Part shown: piece by piece, positions 35,230 through 45,547 of the stretch
Position numbering within the stretch: the stretch's first letter is position 1
Layout of the letters: each line of letters starts with the position of its first letter
Assembly: GCA_003550325.1 (NCBI GenBank)
Contig: QKWP01000001.1
Location: 1-64,000 of the forward strand
DNA from: Gigaspora rosea
Taxonomy: Eukaryota > Glomeromycota > Glomeromycetes > Diversisporales > Gigasporaceae
Direction: 5' to 3'
DNA: 64,000 nt
Program-made: the position numbers and the translations under genes
The notes under the pieces: generated by a model
What the model was told of the DNA's origin: nothing
The model's database searches: none
What the model saw: only the letters and a program-made list of their open reading frames with translations

Positions 35230-36661
35230 ATAAACCTGCTTAGCTTATTTTGGGATATACAAACTAAATTAATGTAAATGAATAAAATTAACGAGGCGTT
35301 GCATAACAATTCAAATCAATGATTAATTAATAAATGAAACTTTTTTTAGGCTACTTACTAAATCGACACTAATGATATAATATATTAAAAAGGTAAAACG
35401 GTCAAGTTTCATGAAGCAGCTTATCTTAAAAGATATCAAACAATAAGCAGTTTTTATATCCTACCGATTATTAACATGAATAGATCGAAATTTCATGAGA
35501 TTCATAGTAAACTCAAATACCTTACTTTAAATCTACAGTTAATGATCTTTATACTCATTAACTGATTTAACATGAATAAACTAAAAAAAAATATAAAACT
35601 ACAGTAATTACTTATCTAAATGAATTAAATTATAGTGTATTTGTAAATTGTACCTGAATTACATAACTTAGATATATAAGAGACCTTTATATTTACAAAC
35701 AATGTTGAAAATCCTTATAGGTTCAGTAATTTGAATTTAAATTGGACTTATATATATATAGAGTGTCCAGACTTATGCGGTTTAATTGTTTAAACAATCA
35801 AAAATCCATTATTCTGGACACCCTACTTTTATACTGTACCACAACGCTGTTGCTTACTATTTATTTTTTAACATATTTGACCATACAGCGTCCAATTCAA
35901 ATTAAGCTATTAATCCTGTTATCTTATAAAAGGAAAAAAGTAAAAAAGTAAAAACTAATAAAAGCTATACTTAATACTACTGTACTTACAAGTCACTTTC
36001 ATTAATAGCGAACTCGCCAGTGAAGGCCTAATAACTTCATTAAAACAAAAGTGGCTTGTATAATAAAAGAGAGAGATGTATATCTTACTGACTTACCGTA
36101 GTGCACTGACCAAAGTACCCCCTTTTTCAATATTCCCATTGCAAAGTACCCGGTGCAAAACACAAGACCTCTATTAATTAAATATAGAATTTTTAGACTG
36201 CTCATTGTAAGTACAGAACATGCATAAACTTAAAATTTTTTTTTGCGACACTGACCTGCTGCTGTATAATATACCCGGGTCTTTTGTAAGTTTTTTGATG
36301 GGTAGATTGTATTGTACCTGGGTACTTTGGTCAGTGCACTACAGCCAAATTTCACATTATAAAAAGCAGTTTTTGTCTATAAGTAATATAAGAAGAAGCG
36401 GATTTTACATAATAAAGTATAAAAAGCAGTTTTGTACAATATATTAGCAAATTTAATCTAATAAAAGCAAAAAAAATCAGATTTGTCTAAAAAAAGCGAA
36501 TTTATCTAATAAAAAGCAGGTTTATACAAATAATTTAAGCAAAAGCAGATTTTCATATTGTATCCAATAAACGCAGATTTTACTTTGCATATTAGATTTT
36601 ACATAAAATAACCAATCAACATGAATTTTACTAGCTGGTGACTCAGGTTTCACCCTGTCGT
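35230..36661 (-). repeat. Right terminal inverted repeat of the MULE
   Basis: Mirror of 24575-26085, including both nested MITEs (35761-35823, 36096-36344) and the terminal CTGCTTTTT sub-repeats. It differs from the left arm by scattered substitutions and short indels; for example a 12-bp GGTATATATAAA segment next to the nested MITE in the left arm is missing here. Confidence 0.85.
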
Positions 36662-36894
36662 ATAATAATTATTGTCACGTCTAATGCTGAAGTTATAATC
36701 TATTTTGATATAAAATTTTAAAATTTTCTTTGGATGTTTTTTTTTGTCTTTGTCTTATAGGGTCAGAGTGGGTTTTGGTATAGATTTTATATTTATAAAG
36801 TATATATAGATTTTAGTAGTGCTTATAGTTTCAAATCGAGACCCTATAACTTTAGCATCAACTGTGATACTTAAGGTATCTGGCGAATTGTTTG

Positions 36895-37150
36895 TCAGTG
36901 GATTGTATTGTGGTAGAATAATCTTGTCGATAAATTCTATTTTCAGTAAAATGAACTTGTTAGTAAGTTGATTTTGTTAGTAAAATTAACTGTCAGTGAA
37001 GTGTGTGTCAGTAAGATCAACGTGTCAGTAAAAACATGCTTGTTAGCAAATCGAGTGTTAGTGAGTTATTTGTCGATAAAAAAAGCTTGTCAGTAAAATA
37101 GTTGTCAGTGTAGTATTATATCTGTAAAGTGATTGTCAGTGAAATAATAC
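36895..37150. repeat. CGACAA-type array, opposite orientation
   Basis: About fifteen units like TTGTCAGTAAAAT / TTGTTAGTAAGTTGATTTTG, the reverse complement of the phrase in 23565-24460. Separated from the MULE right end by about 230 bp of AT-rich DNA. Confidence 0.72.
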
Positions 37151-37154
37151 GAAT

Positions 37155-37640
37155 CCAAGAGGAATCATTAATGGCAAAGCTCTAGAAGAAAGTGATTGTG
37201 ATACATTAATTGATGATAGTGTTGAAAGAATAAATTCTAGAAGTAGTATTGGAACTATCTAGAGGACTATAATACAAAAAAACAATTTGATCCTAGCAAA
37301 TGCTATGATTGAAATGTGAAGAAGCCTATAGAAAACTGCTTATGAAATTAGAAAGCTCATTGATATTAAAGAAATCTTGGAGGTTGGTAATAAGACAAAG
37401 GCATATAGATATCAAAAATTTGCTGATATCGATGATATAAAAGAAACAATTCAAGCTAAATGCGGGCATCAAAAGGAAATTAAATTAGAGAAGAATAAGG
37501 TAAAGAAGCTGTTAAAATAGAAACCTCAACCATATATGTCATACAAGCCTGAATTTGAAAAGTTCCTGTAAAAAAAATAAAAATAAAAAGTTGCAAAAGT
37601 TAAATAAAAATAAACATAGAATAAAGAGCCTGGAGAAAAA
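37155..37640 (+). pseudogene. Charged coding relic next to the array
   Basis: A plus-strand reading gives NGKALEESDCDTLIDDSVER, then after stops AYEIRKLIDIKEILEVGNKT and FADIDDIKETIQAKCGHQKE, followed by a lysine-rich tail. The composition is like that of the relic at 22925-23575 and it is likewise joined to a CGACAA-type array, but I cannot align the two. Function unknown. Confidence 0.4.
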
Positions 37641-37914
37641 AGCTGTTCTATATGTACCGGTATGTGATTTCCATAACTGAGTCTTCAATCCTAAAAGAAG
37701 TTTTTTTTAATTTAGTTTTTTTGTTTTTTTGTTAGTCTGGAGTTGAACTAAATGTTTTTGTTTTGTAAAAGTTATATTTTTCTTGTAAATTTGTTTTTAG
37801 TTGTTTTTTTTAGTTTAGCTAGAGAAAAGAATTCATATAGTTATTTTTCACAGGATGTAGAAAATTAAGATGGAGAGAATTCTTAGCAGCAGAAATGGAA
37901 ATTGTTTAGAAATA

Positions 37915-38395
37915 TGTGATATCAATTTTTGCCAGAGTGCCCTTGAAGGTATCTGATCATTCATTAAAAACTAGTTCTTGCACACAGCCTGCTGATTGAA
38001 TGAATTTATATAAATTAGAAAGGACATTAAATACAAGATCAAATAAATATTCGAAATGATATGATTCTGATCTTTGGTGAAAAAAATTGTAAGATAAAAG
38101 ATAAAAGTTTAGAAATCCCATTAGAAGTAAAATAGTATAAAAATATCATATACTGTATGCTTCAATGATATGAAAATCAAATAGAAAATTGATAAATAAA
38201 ATAATTAGAAACTGATCTTAGTTTCTTTGACCCTCATTAAAAAAACCTATCTTGTGAACTCATCTTATACCCGATAGTTTTAGCTTTGCCAAATCATACC
38301 GTCTCTTATATTAGGTATATTATAAAGTGTTTCTTCTGGTCTTGGTAGTTAGTGGTTGTCCATCCCATAATGCTGGCTTAGATTTTTACCTTCGA
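37915..38395. repeat. Dispersed repeat R, copy 2
   Basis: Same orientation and extent as 20270-20745. In both places it lies within a few kb of a CGACAA array and a charged coding relic, which hints at one composite element. Confidence 0.8.
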
Positions 38396-38404
38396 CAATA
38401 GTTA

Positions 38405-38640
38405 TATTAGATTTTTAGAAATAGAAGCCAATGATCAAATTTAACCAAATTTTTACAAAGTTTTAAGCTTATTAAAAAAAAATTTTTTATATATGAATAT
38501 AATACAATTTATATTTTATTAAATAATAAATGATAATAAATTTTATATATAAAATTTTATAAAAATATATTACATTTAAAAAAATTTTAAATATAACAAA
38601 AAAAGTTTCTAACAATAGGTGCCATTAGAGGGCTTTCAGA
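38405..38640. repeat. Inverted copy of the 45634-45842 segment
   Basis: The segment from AGATTTTTAGAAATAGAAGC to AACAATAGGTGCCATTA is the mirror of 45634-45842 in the left part of the 45612-48055 element. It is therefore a fragment of that foldback family. Confidence 0.7.
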
Positions 38641-38754
38641 AATTACATAATATTTTGTTACTAATAAATTTCAAATTTTACCCACTCATCCATATCTAAT
38701 TCTCTATTAGCCAATCAAATTTTATATTTTTTAAAATTTATTCATATGTTTCAA

Positions 38755-39350
38755 TTTATGAAATTGATAATAACTATTGCTCTACTAGACCAATTTAGAT
38801 GATTTAACTACCAAAATGTTTGTTTTACTGAGACAATTCTAATAAGCCCAAAATCGTTAAAATCTAATCACAGGATCCCAAGATCATTTAACTTTTGTGT
38901 AATTTTAATAGTGATTTTTTTAGAATTACCAAGTAAATTTCTTTAATATTAAATAACTTTTAATTGACTGGCCCATTTTGTATGAGTTAATTACCAAAAT
39001 GTTTGTCTCAGCAAGATGATTCTAACAAGGTCAAAATCACTAAATTCTAATCATAGAATTCCAAGATCATTGAAGATTTTATTGTTTGTCTAACAATACA
39101 AATCTTTATCGATCTTGGAATCTTGTGAATTAGAATTTGCAATTTTGGCCTTGTTAGAATTGTTTTACTGAGACGAACATTTTGGTAGTGAAATCATTCA
39201 AAGTGGGCCAGTGGATAAAAAGTTATTTAATATTAAAGAAATTTACTTAGTGATTCTAAAAAATTATTATTAAAATTATACCAAAGTTGAATGATCTTGG
39301 GACTCTGTAATTAAATTTAAATAATTTTGAGCTTGTTAGAATCATCTTAG
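38755..39350. repeat. Cluster of palindromic core modules
   Basis: Two and a half modules: 38760-38900 (TACCAAAATGTTTGTTTTAC, then CACAGGATCCCAAGATCATT), a full palindrome 38950-39245 centred near 39085, and a partial one at 39285-39350. Noncoding. Confidence 0.65.
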
Positions 39351-39353
39351 TGA

Positions 39354-40210
39354 GATGCCCACTAATTGAAAGTTGTAGAGCTCTTCGAGACATATCTAAC
39401 AGTAGTTAGATCATCCAAATCGGCTCAGTGGATGGCGAGATATCATCGAAAAACGATTGGCTGACTATATAAAATCGGGTTCGTATTATTTTGCCAACAA
39501 TCACTTCACAGATATAACATTTTATCGACAAATACTCACTGACAAGTTCATTTTATCGACAGTTTGTTTCACCGAAGTTCATTTCACTAACAAGTTTTTT
39601 TTCAAAAAGCACTTTAACTTTTGCTCTAATTCTATCTAATTCTATCCTGACAATAACCAGAATTACTTTGTTGGTGAAATAAGCTTCAGTGAAATAAACT
39701 GTCAGTAAAATGAATATATCAGTAAATAATTGTTGGTGAAATGTTATGTCGGTGAAGTAATTGTCGATTAATTGATTGCCACTCTATAAAATTTTTATAA
39801 AACAATATTTGTTTTACATAGAAATTTTATATAGTCGACCAATCATTTTTTGACGATATCTTGCTATCTACTGGGCTGATTTGGATGATCTAACTACTGT
39901 TAGATGTATCTCAATGAGCTCTACAACTTTTAATTAGTGGACATGTATCATTAACTTAGTAAGAAAAAAGTTTTTAATGAAAGCACGCCACATTTCGCCT
40001 ATAGTAATTTTCATGTGATTTCTGTCACATAGTCAGGCAATCGTTTTTCAATGATATTTCGCCATCCACTGGGCCGATTTGGATGACTAACCACCATTAG
40101 ATGCATCCCAACAAGCTCTACAACTTTCAATTAGTGTACATGCATCGTTAACTTAGTAATAAAAAATTTGGATAGAAGTATGCCACATTTCGCCTATAGG
40201 ATCACTCTCT
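39354..40210. mobile_element. Foldback of the 31934 family, with a nested foldback
   Basis: One unit at 39357-39475 on the left (GAAAGTTGTAGAGCTCTTCG, GGCTCAGTGGATGGCGAGAT), and two mirrored units at 39820-40205 on the right. The centre is occupied by the CGACAA foldback at 39485-39785. The left arm lacks its outer unit. Confidence 0.75.
39485..39785. mobile_element. CGACAA-phrase foldback, about 300 bp
   Basis: The left arm 39495-39600 (CAACAATCACTTCACAGATA, ATTTTATCGACAAATACTCA) is mirrored by 39665-39778 across a spacer of about 65 bp. It uses the same CGACAA/CACCGAC phrase as the arrays at 23565 and 36895, which shows that the phrase belongs to a mobile hairpin. Confidence 0.75.
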
Positions 40211-40229
40211 AGTTGACAGCTAAAATAAT

Positions 40230-40912
40230 AATAAAATTTTTGCCGATCTGTGATCCCGTGATTAAATTTTAACAATTTTGAGCTCGTTGGAATCGCCTCT
40301 TCAAGGCGGTCATTTTGGTGGCAAAATCATCAAAAACGGACTAGTCTATCAAAGGTTATCAACGATTTATTTTAATTTCAAATTTTGCTTTTACACAGGT
40401 TATTTTGATAAAATGATGATATCTTGTGAAATAGCGATCATAATCGTATAATTTTAGTACCATCCAGCTCGTCTTATCATGTTGTATCGAATGGTACCAA
40501 AATCGTATAATTTGAATCAAAAGTTCACAAATATCATTAGAGATCTTTAGTGCACTGGATTAGATACTGTGCCAAAATTGGACTATGTTTTAAAATAATC
40601 ATTAAAATGTGATATTGCATGATTGAGTGATCAGATTTGATTTGTCTCAATGAGATGAATCAAATGGTACCAAAATCATCTGATTCTGATTGATATAGCA
40701 CGTGGTATTTATTATAGAACTTAGATATGCCGAATTAGACATATTTAATTCTTAATTGTTTATAGAATACAAATCTTTGTCGATCTTAGGATCCTGTGAT
40801 TAGAATTTAATGATTTTGGGCTTGTTAGAATCGTCTCACTGAGGCGAACATTTTGGTAGTTAAATCATCAAAAATGGACTGGTGGATCAAAAGTTGTTCA
40901 ATATTAAAAATT
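40230..40912. repeat. Three further palindromic core modules
   Basis: 40230-40360 (core AATCGCCTCTTCAAGGCGGT), 40420-40690 (two cores with GGTACCAAAATC ends, such as TTTGTCTCAATGAGATGAAT), and 40770-40912 (core AATCGTCTCACTGAGGCGAA). Noncoding. Confidence 0.6.
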
Positions 40913-41050
40913 ATAAATATATATTTATATATATTATATATATTATCTGTTATATTATATATAGGACCTGATAATTTCTCTACCCCCCTACTCACCTAAA
41001 AAATCAGGTAATAAATGGCGCTCCCCTAAACCCCTAACCCTAAAAAATGC
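40913..41050. other. TA microsatellite and MITE end
   Basis: A (TATATATT)n run at 40915-40970, then a block (AGGACCTGATAATTTCTC, C-rich, CAGGTAATAAATGGCGC) resembling the right side of the 23739-24344 MITE, then CCCCTAACCCTAAA, a telomere-like word. Confidence 0.5.
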
Positions 41051-42244
41051 ATCCCAAAAAATTTAGTTTTCGAGATTTTATAATATAATTTCATTTTAAT
41101 CTGGATTTCATTATAATCTGCCACAATAATTGACATTAATTTTGAGTTATGATATTGCCCTCCATTATCCAAAATAATTTTAATCCATTGTGGCCTAGAA
41201 TCCATTGTTATGAATACTGCTTCAAAGCATGATACTGTGAATCATGCATCCTGTTTGGTATTAGTACTCCAATGATCGTATGCATTAATATTCAAATTAT
41301 TATTATTTTCGTCTTTTTGAAATACCAAGGTCGTATAAAGCACTATTCTCTTTTCCTGAAGAACTGTCTTTCGTTTCTCTAGCTATTGCAGATAAGATCT
41401 GCATCCTATAATCAACTACAATAACTGCCTCATTTTTATCAAGCTTACATAATGTGGAATTAAATTGTAAACTTAGGTATGTTTTATGGGTTTGATAGGC
41501 CAAATAACATGTTAATTGTTCTTGAAATTCTTTAAGTTTTGCATGATATAAAGTATCTAACTTGTTAAATAGTTCTTCGAATATGTTAAAGAATTTGTAT
41601 TTTAAACATCATGAAAAATGCTAGAATTTATATTCGCCAAAAGCAAATAACAAACAATGATTAATACAATCTATATGATCGATTGTACCATCATTATTTA
41701 TAATTAATTCTTCTTCATAATTTCTTTTTAGATAATGGTGCAATAATTCTATTTTATTAATCAGATCTTTCTACAAAATTGTATAGGTTTGTTAATATTA
41801 TATAACAGAAAATTTTTTAATATTTGACTAACCTGTAATAATTTATAAGAAATGCTTTTATCAATTATTTCAATTAAATTTTCAAAAGGTTGATACCCAT
41901 AGTCATTACATATAATACATAACCCTTCCAAGTCTTTTTTTTTTGGTATTTAAAATGCCTATTTTGCAGACAGGCCATAAAAGATGTATGTTTCATTCCA
42001 TCTAGGTAAATAGCAGAAAATTTTTTTCAAAGGGCCACTTTTTGGTCTTTTAGATAAAGTACAAGTAATTGTATTTTTTGATCTACTTTATAAGAGCTTA
42101 TATTTATATTTTCTTTATTAGTAAAGAATAATTCAAATTCTTTTTCTTTAACAATAGGCATTTTTGAGCAAGTAATAGTAGATCTTTCTAATGAAATACA
42201 CCTGGGTTTGTTGATATAGGAAAATTTTTATGCTATATTAATTG

Positions 42245-42652
42245 TACTAGGTAATACCTAAATTCGAAAATTATTATTTTGGAATTTACTAGGAAATCCT
42301 GAATTCCAAATCCTAATGTGTATAATTCCAACTAAGATAGAATACCCAACAACTGACTAAACCAAGATCCCAATAGTTAAAAATTATGATATTCAAATTT
42401 CTAATAGTCAAAATCATAAATCCTGAAAGTTAAGATTTCAACCAAGACAGAATCGTAACAAAATCCTGACAATTTATTTGAAATATTGACTATTTCAGTA
42501 TCTTAAACTGCTGAGATTCTGTCTTAGTTGTGATCTTGGCCTTTGGTATTCTATGCTAGTTGGGATTATGTATATCGGGATTATATACTGCGGAATTTTG
42601 AATTTCAGGAATTTTTTAGTATCCATTATTTTGAAATTATATTATCTTGTAC
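42245..42652. mobile_element. MITE within an intron of the DDE-like gene
   Basis: Ends GTACTAGGTAATA and (mirrored) GTACAAGATAATA. The mirror continues inward over AATTCC...ATAATCCC-type words. A short related piece lies at 43010-43090. Noncoding; duplication unclear. Confidence 0.6.
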
Positions 42653-43107
42653 TTTTTTATTTTAAAATATTATAAAAAAAAAGTTTGAGCATACTTCTAG
42701 TTCATCTGTTAATTTTTGATATATAAAATTCTCTGCAATAATTGACAATATACGAACTTTTCTATTTATTTCTCTAGAATTTGTATCATAACTACTATAG
42801 AAACAATCCCACAATGGTTTATCGGATGAAGTTCATAGTAATGCATTTATATTATTTGGCAATGGTATATTTAAACCCCTATCTTTATATAGATTTTTAA
42901 GAGTATTGCGATCTTTTTCAGGATCAGGTGCGTTCATCCAAAACTTAGTCTATATTATTTATTTTTTCATTAGTTGCTTGTATTTATTGTCTTTTTATAT
43001 TATAATTACTATAAATCCCAAAGGTTAAAATTTTGACTAAAACAAAATCCCAAAAAAATTCTGATAGTTAGAGATTGCACCCAACTACAAATCAAAGATC
43101 TGCAGCA

Positions 43108-43166
43108 GACATTCATGTCTGTATAATTTATTGATCAGATCAATAAATTATGCGGACATGAATGTC
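43108..43166. repeat. 59-bp near-perfect hairpin
   Basis: GACATTCATGTCTG then ATAATTTATTGATC, mirrored at once (GATCAATAAATTAT, then GGACATGAATGTC) with no loop to speak of. Lies in a noncoding stretch (an intron) of the DDE-like gene. It could be a tiny MITE or a structured RNA element. Confidence 0.75.
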
Positions 43167-45082
43167 ATATCATTATTTTTTTAACCTACCCAGGTTCTAC
43201 TCAGATGACTAAAGGGTCCACCTGTTGGGTGACCCTAGTGGTATTTTTTTGGACAGGTCCGTGCAGTACTAAAAATCCAAAATTAAAATTACTATCTGAT
43301 TTTGATTGAATTTTGTTTATAAAAGATAGGTTTTTTTTTCTATTAATGATTTGCTTCTAAACAAATTTTTACTAAATAAAATTTTTGTTTTTTATCTGAG
43401 GAATTAGATTCTTGAAGACACTTTTATTTTGATAATCAACAAAATGATTCACAATTTATCATTACTAGTATTTAATTACCAATATAAATAGAGGATTTAT
43501 ATTTATTTATAATTACCTCTGAAATTTTTTTTTCATATAGAGTAATTTTTGTGCATCCTGCTACACAAAATACTGCCTGCTATGCTCACAATCATAGCTT
43601 CGAAATTTATAATTTGGTCTATATGTTTTTCTTATATGGGTATAAAGTTCATTTATATTACTTCTTTGATTTTTCCAACTATGAAACATTTGATATCATC
43701 TTTCATTTGATTTACTAACTACTTTTTTTAAATGTATTTCAAATAGATAGTTCATAATAGTTTCATTATTCTAATCTGCAGACATGCATTTATCGGGTAT
43801 TTGCTAAAAAATTTTGTTTTGAGCTTGTTCTAACTCATGTAAAGTTATAGGATAATTTATTGCAAATAAAGTATCACCTGAAAAAAATTTTAGAACTCCA
43901 GTTTGAAGCCAAACATTATTAGGAGAACTACTTTCATATTTAGCAACAATTTGACTATTCTGATAGATTGTAATTGAATATAAGTTATTATTAATGCATT
44001 GAAAAAATACTAACTGTTTTGCTTTGTATTTGTAAAATAATGATGCTATATAATTGCATTGGGATTTGAACACATAATTTTATCTAGAGAACCTACATAA
44101 ATAACTATATTTTCTAATTTAATAATAAAAAGACAAAAAGTAACATTTTTTAACAGTTTTTGTGCTGTTTTAATTTGATCTAAACCCATATATGTGAGTT
44201 CAGAAAATTTTGTCTTAGTACTGAATATAGTTTGATAAACTGAGGTTAATACTATAGAAGCACTTGTAACAATATCACTACTATACCCACTACTTTCACA
44301 AATATACCCAGGCTGTAATAAACTATGTATATTATAAACTACTCAAATAATAAAAGATCTTTTGTTTAGTTGTACTATAATTTCAAGTTCTAAATGAAGA
44401 AAAATAGAATAAGATTAATTTTTTTCATCTGAAAAAATCTACCAATCCCATAAGTATGGACTATAATAAAGTTCTGAAACAATAGTGCCAGTTGTAACTA
44501 GCTCTCTAGGTATTATAAGTATGTTTGACATTTTTATTTTGAAGGAAATAAATTACAGATTTTACTAAAGTTTAATTGAGAAATAGTTTACAATTTTAGC
44601 AAATTAAAACTATATAAACTTTTATTATAAGATAATAGAGAAAACCTAATATTATCTGGCTACTTTTATAAGTGCCCAGATATGACTTATTATACTATGC
44701 TTCTAAGAGATAGAATACTAACAAAGTTAGAAACTACTAAGAATATAGGATTTCTTTTTAAATTTCTTTCACCTAGCTTTCATAGTAAAAATATTCTTAT
44801 TTGAAACAACTATATAAAAAAGAAAACATAAAAGAAAATATAAAAAGAAAAAAAAGAAGAAAAAGCTGCAAAACCTAAATAAAAAACCAAATATAACAAA
44901 TAAAAGAAAACAGGATAAGAGGAACAAAGAAAAAACCTATCTAATGATAGAACTAATTCTGATACAAATAAAACAAAATAAAAAAGAAAAAAAAAGAATA
45001 TCAAAAGCTATATAAATAATAAAAATTATATAATATAGTGCAAAAATATCTTTGTCAAAGTATTATTTCTTAAACCGTCTAG

Positions 45083-45263
45083 CAGGACCCTGGACATCTA
45101 GTATATAGGTCATACTTGTTCTTTTTAGCAAAAACCAGGACTCTGAGCAATTTATAAACAGCTAACAATTTTAAAAAATTGTTATATATTTTTAAAAATA
45201 GAAAAGATCTACAAAAAAACTGTCAAAAAACTGTCAAAAATAAGCATTAATATTACTAATATA
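45083..45263. mobile_element. Fragments of two AGGAC-ended MITE families
   Basis: AGGACCCTGGACATCTAGTA at 45083 matches the end of the 59185-59480 MITE. AGGACTCTGAG at 45137 matches the end of the 9801-9972 MITE, as do the inner AAAAGATCTAC...AAATAAGCA words. Opposite ends are not found. Confidence 0.5.
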
Positions 45264-45547
45264 GGGGATAGCTAAAGCCAGGTGCGTTTATATGTTTTTG
45301 ATTATTTAATTAAAATTAGGGTAAGGGTTAGTTAGGGGTTAGAGTTAGGGCTTAATTTATAAGTAAAATTGTCTTTCCAACATTTTTTATTAATGCTCCT
45401 AGACAGGTTTAGACACTTGTTTTTTGAATTTTCGGTGGTTTTCACTTTTTTCTTTGTTTTTGTCTCATCAAGCTGATTCGTATAGATCAAATTTTACGAT
45501 TTAATTGGCTTTCTATCACGTGAATGCACCTGGCTTTAGATGACCCC
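45264..45547. mobile_element. MITE, 284 bp, ends GGGGATAGCTAAAGCCAGGT
   Basis: The right end mirrors the left (ACCTGGCTTTAGATGACCCC). Flanks CTAATATA / TAAATATA match at 6 of 8 bases. The interior has TTAGGGTAAGGGTTAG and TTAGAGTTAGGG, telomere-like words. Related to 13054-13338 through the GGGG..CTAAAG end. Confidence 0.75.

Larger units (their letters stand above)
24575..36661 (+). mobile_element. MULE (Mutator-like DNA transposon), 12.1 kb, long TIRs
   Basis: The ends ACGACAGGGTGAAACCTGAG are mirrored exactly at 36642-36661. ATAATAAT flanks both sides (24567-24574, 36662-36669); this 8-bp duplication is supported but the flank is simple sequence. Inverted arms are about 1.5 kb each. Inside, all on the plus strand, are a transposase gene (28585-33330) and a second gene (33380-34726) ending in a USP-like protease motif block. 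A solo LTR (26666-27382) and a pogo-type MITE (31838-32964) inserted later. Both genes are broken, so this copy is not autonomous. Family call: MULE, from the D/D motifs, the C..H block and a SWIM-like finger. Confidence 0.85.
41050..44531 (-). pseudogene. DDE transposase-like gene, multi-exon, broken
   Basis: Minus-strand gene starting MSNILIIPRELVTTGTIVSE (44531). Readable blocks follow in order: LNKRSFII, TYMGLDQIKTAQKLLKN, CNYIASLFYKYKAKQLVFFQ (after a frame change near 44070), SSPNNVWLQTGVLKFFSGDT, IPDKCMSADxNNETIMNYLF, WKNQRSNINELYTHIRKTY, an exon near 42950-42700 (FWMNAPDPEKDRNTLKN), an exon near 42200-41950 (SAIYLDGMKHTSFMACL), LINKIELLHHYLKRNYEEEL and TCYLAYQTHKTYLSLQFNST. The core is AVIVVDYRMQILSAIARETK (first Asp) and KIILDNGGQYHNSKLMSII (second Asp). 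The pattern VVDY...ARETK...DNG.YHN is one I associate from memory with a large transposase-like family in arbuscular mycorrhizal fungi. A third acidic residue is not seen before the 3' end is lost at about 41050. Stops and frameshifts are frequent. A MITE lies in one intron. Confidence 0.6.

Noticed and set aside
44810-45004. 64-residue minus-strand membrane-like protein
   Set aside because: Phe/Leu/Tyr run produced by an A-rich tract; no start context, no neighbours of a gene.
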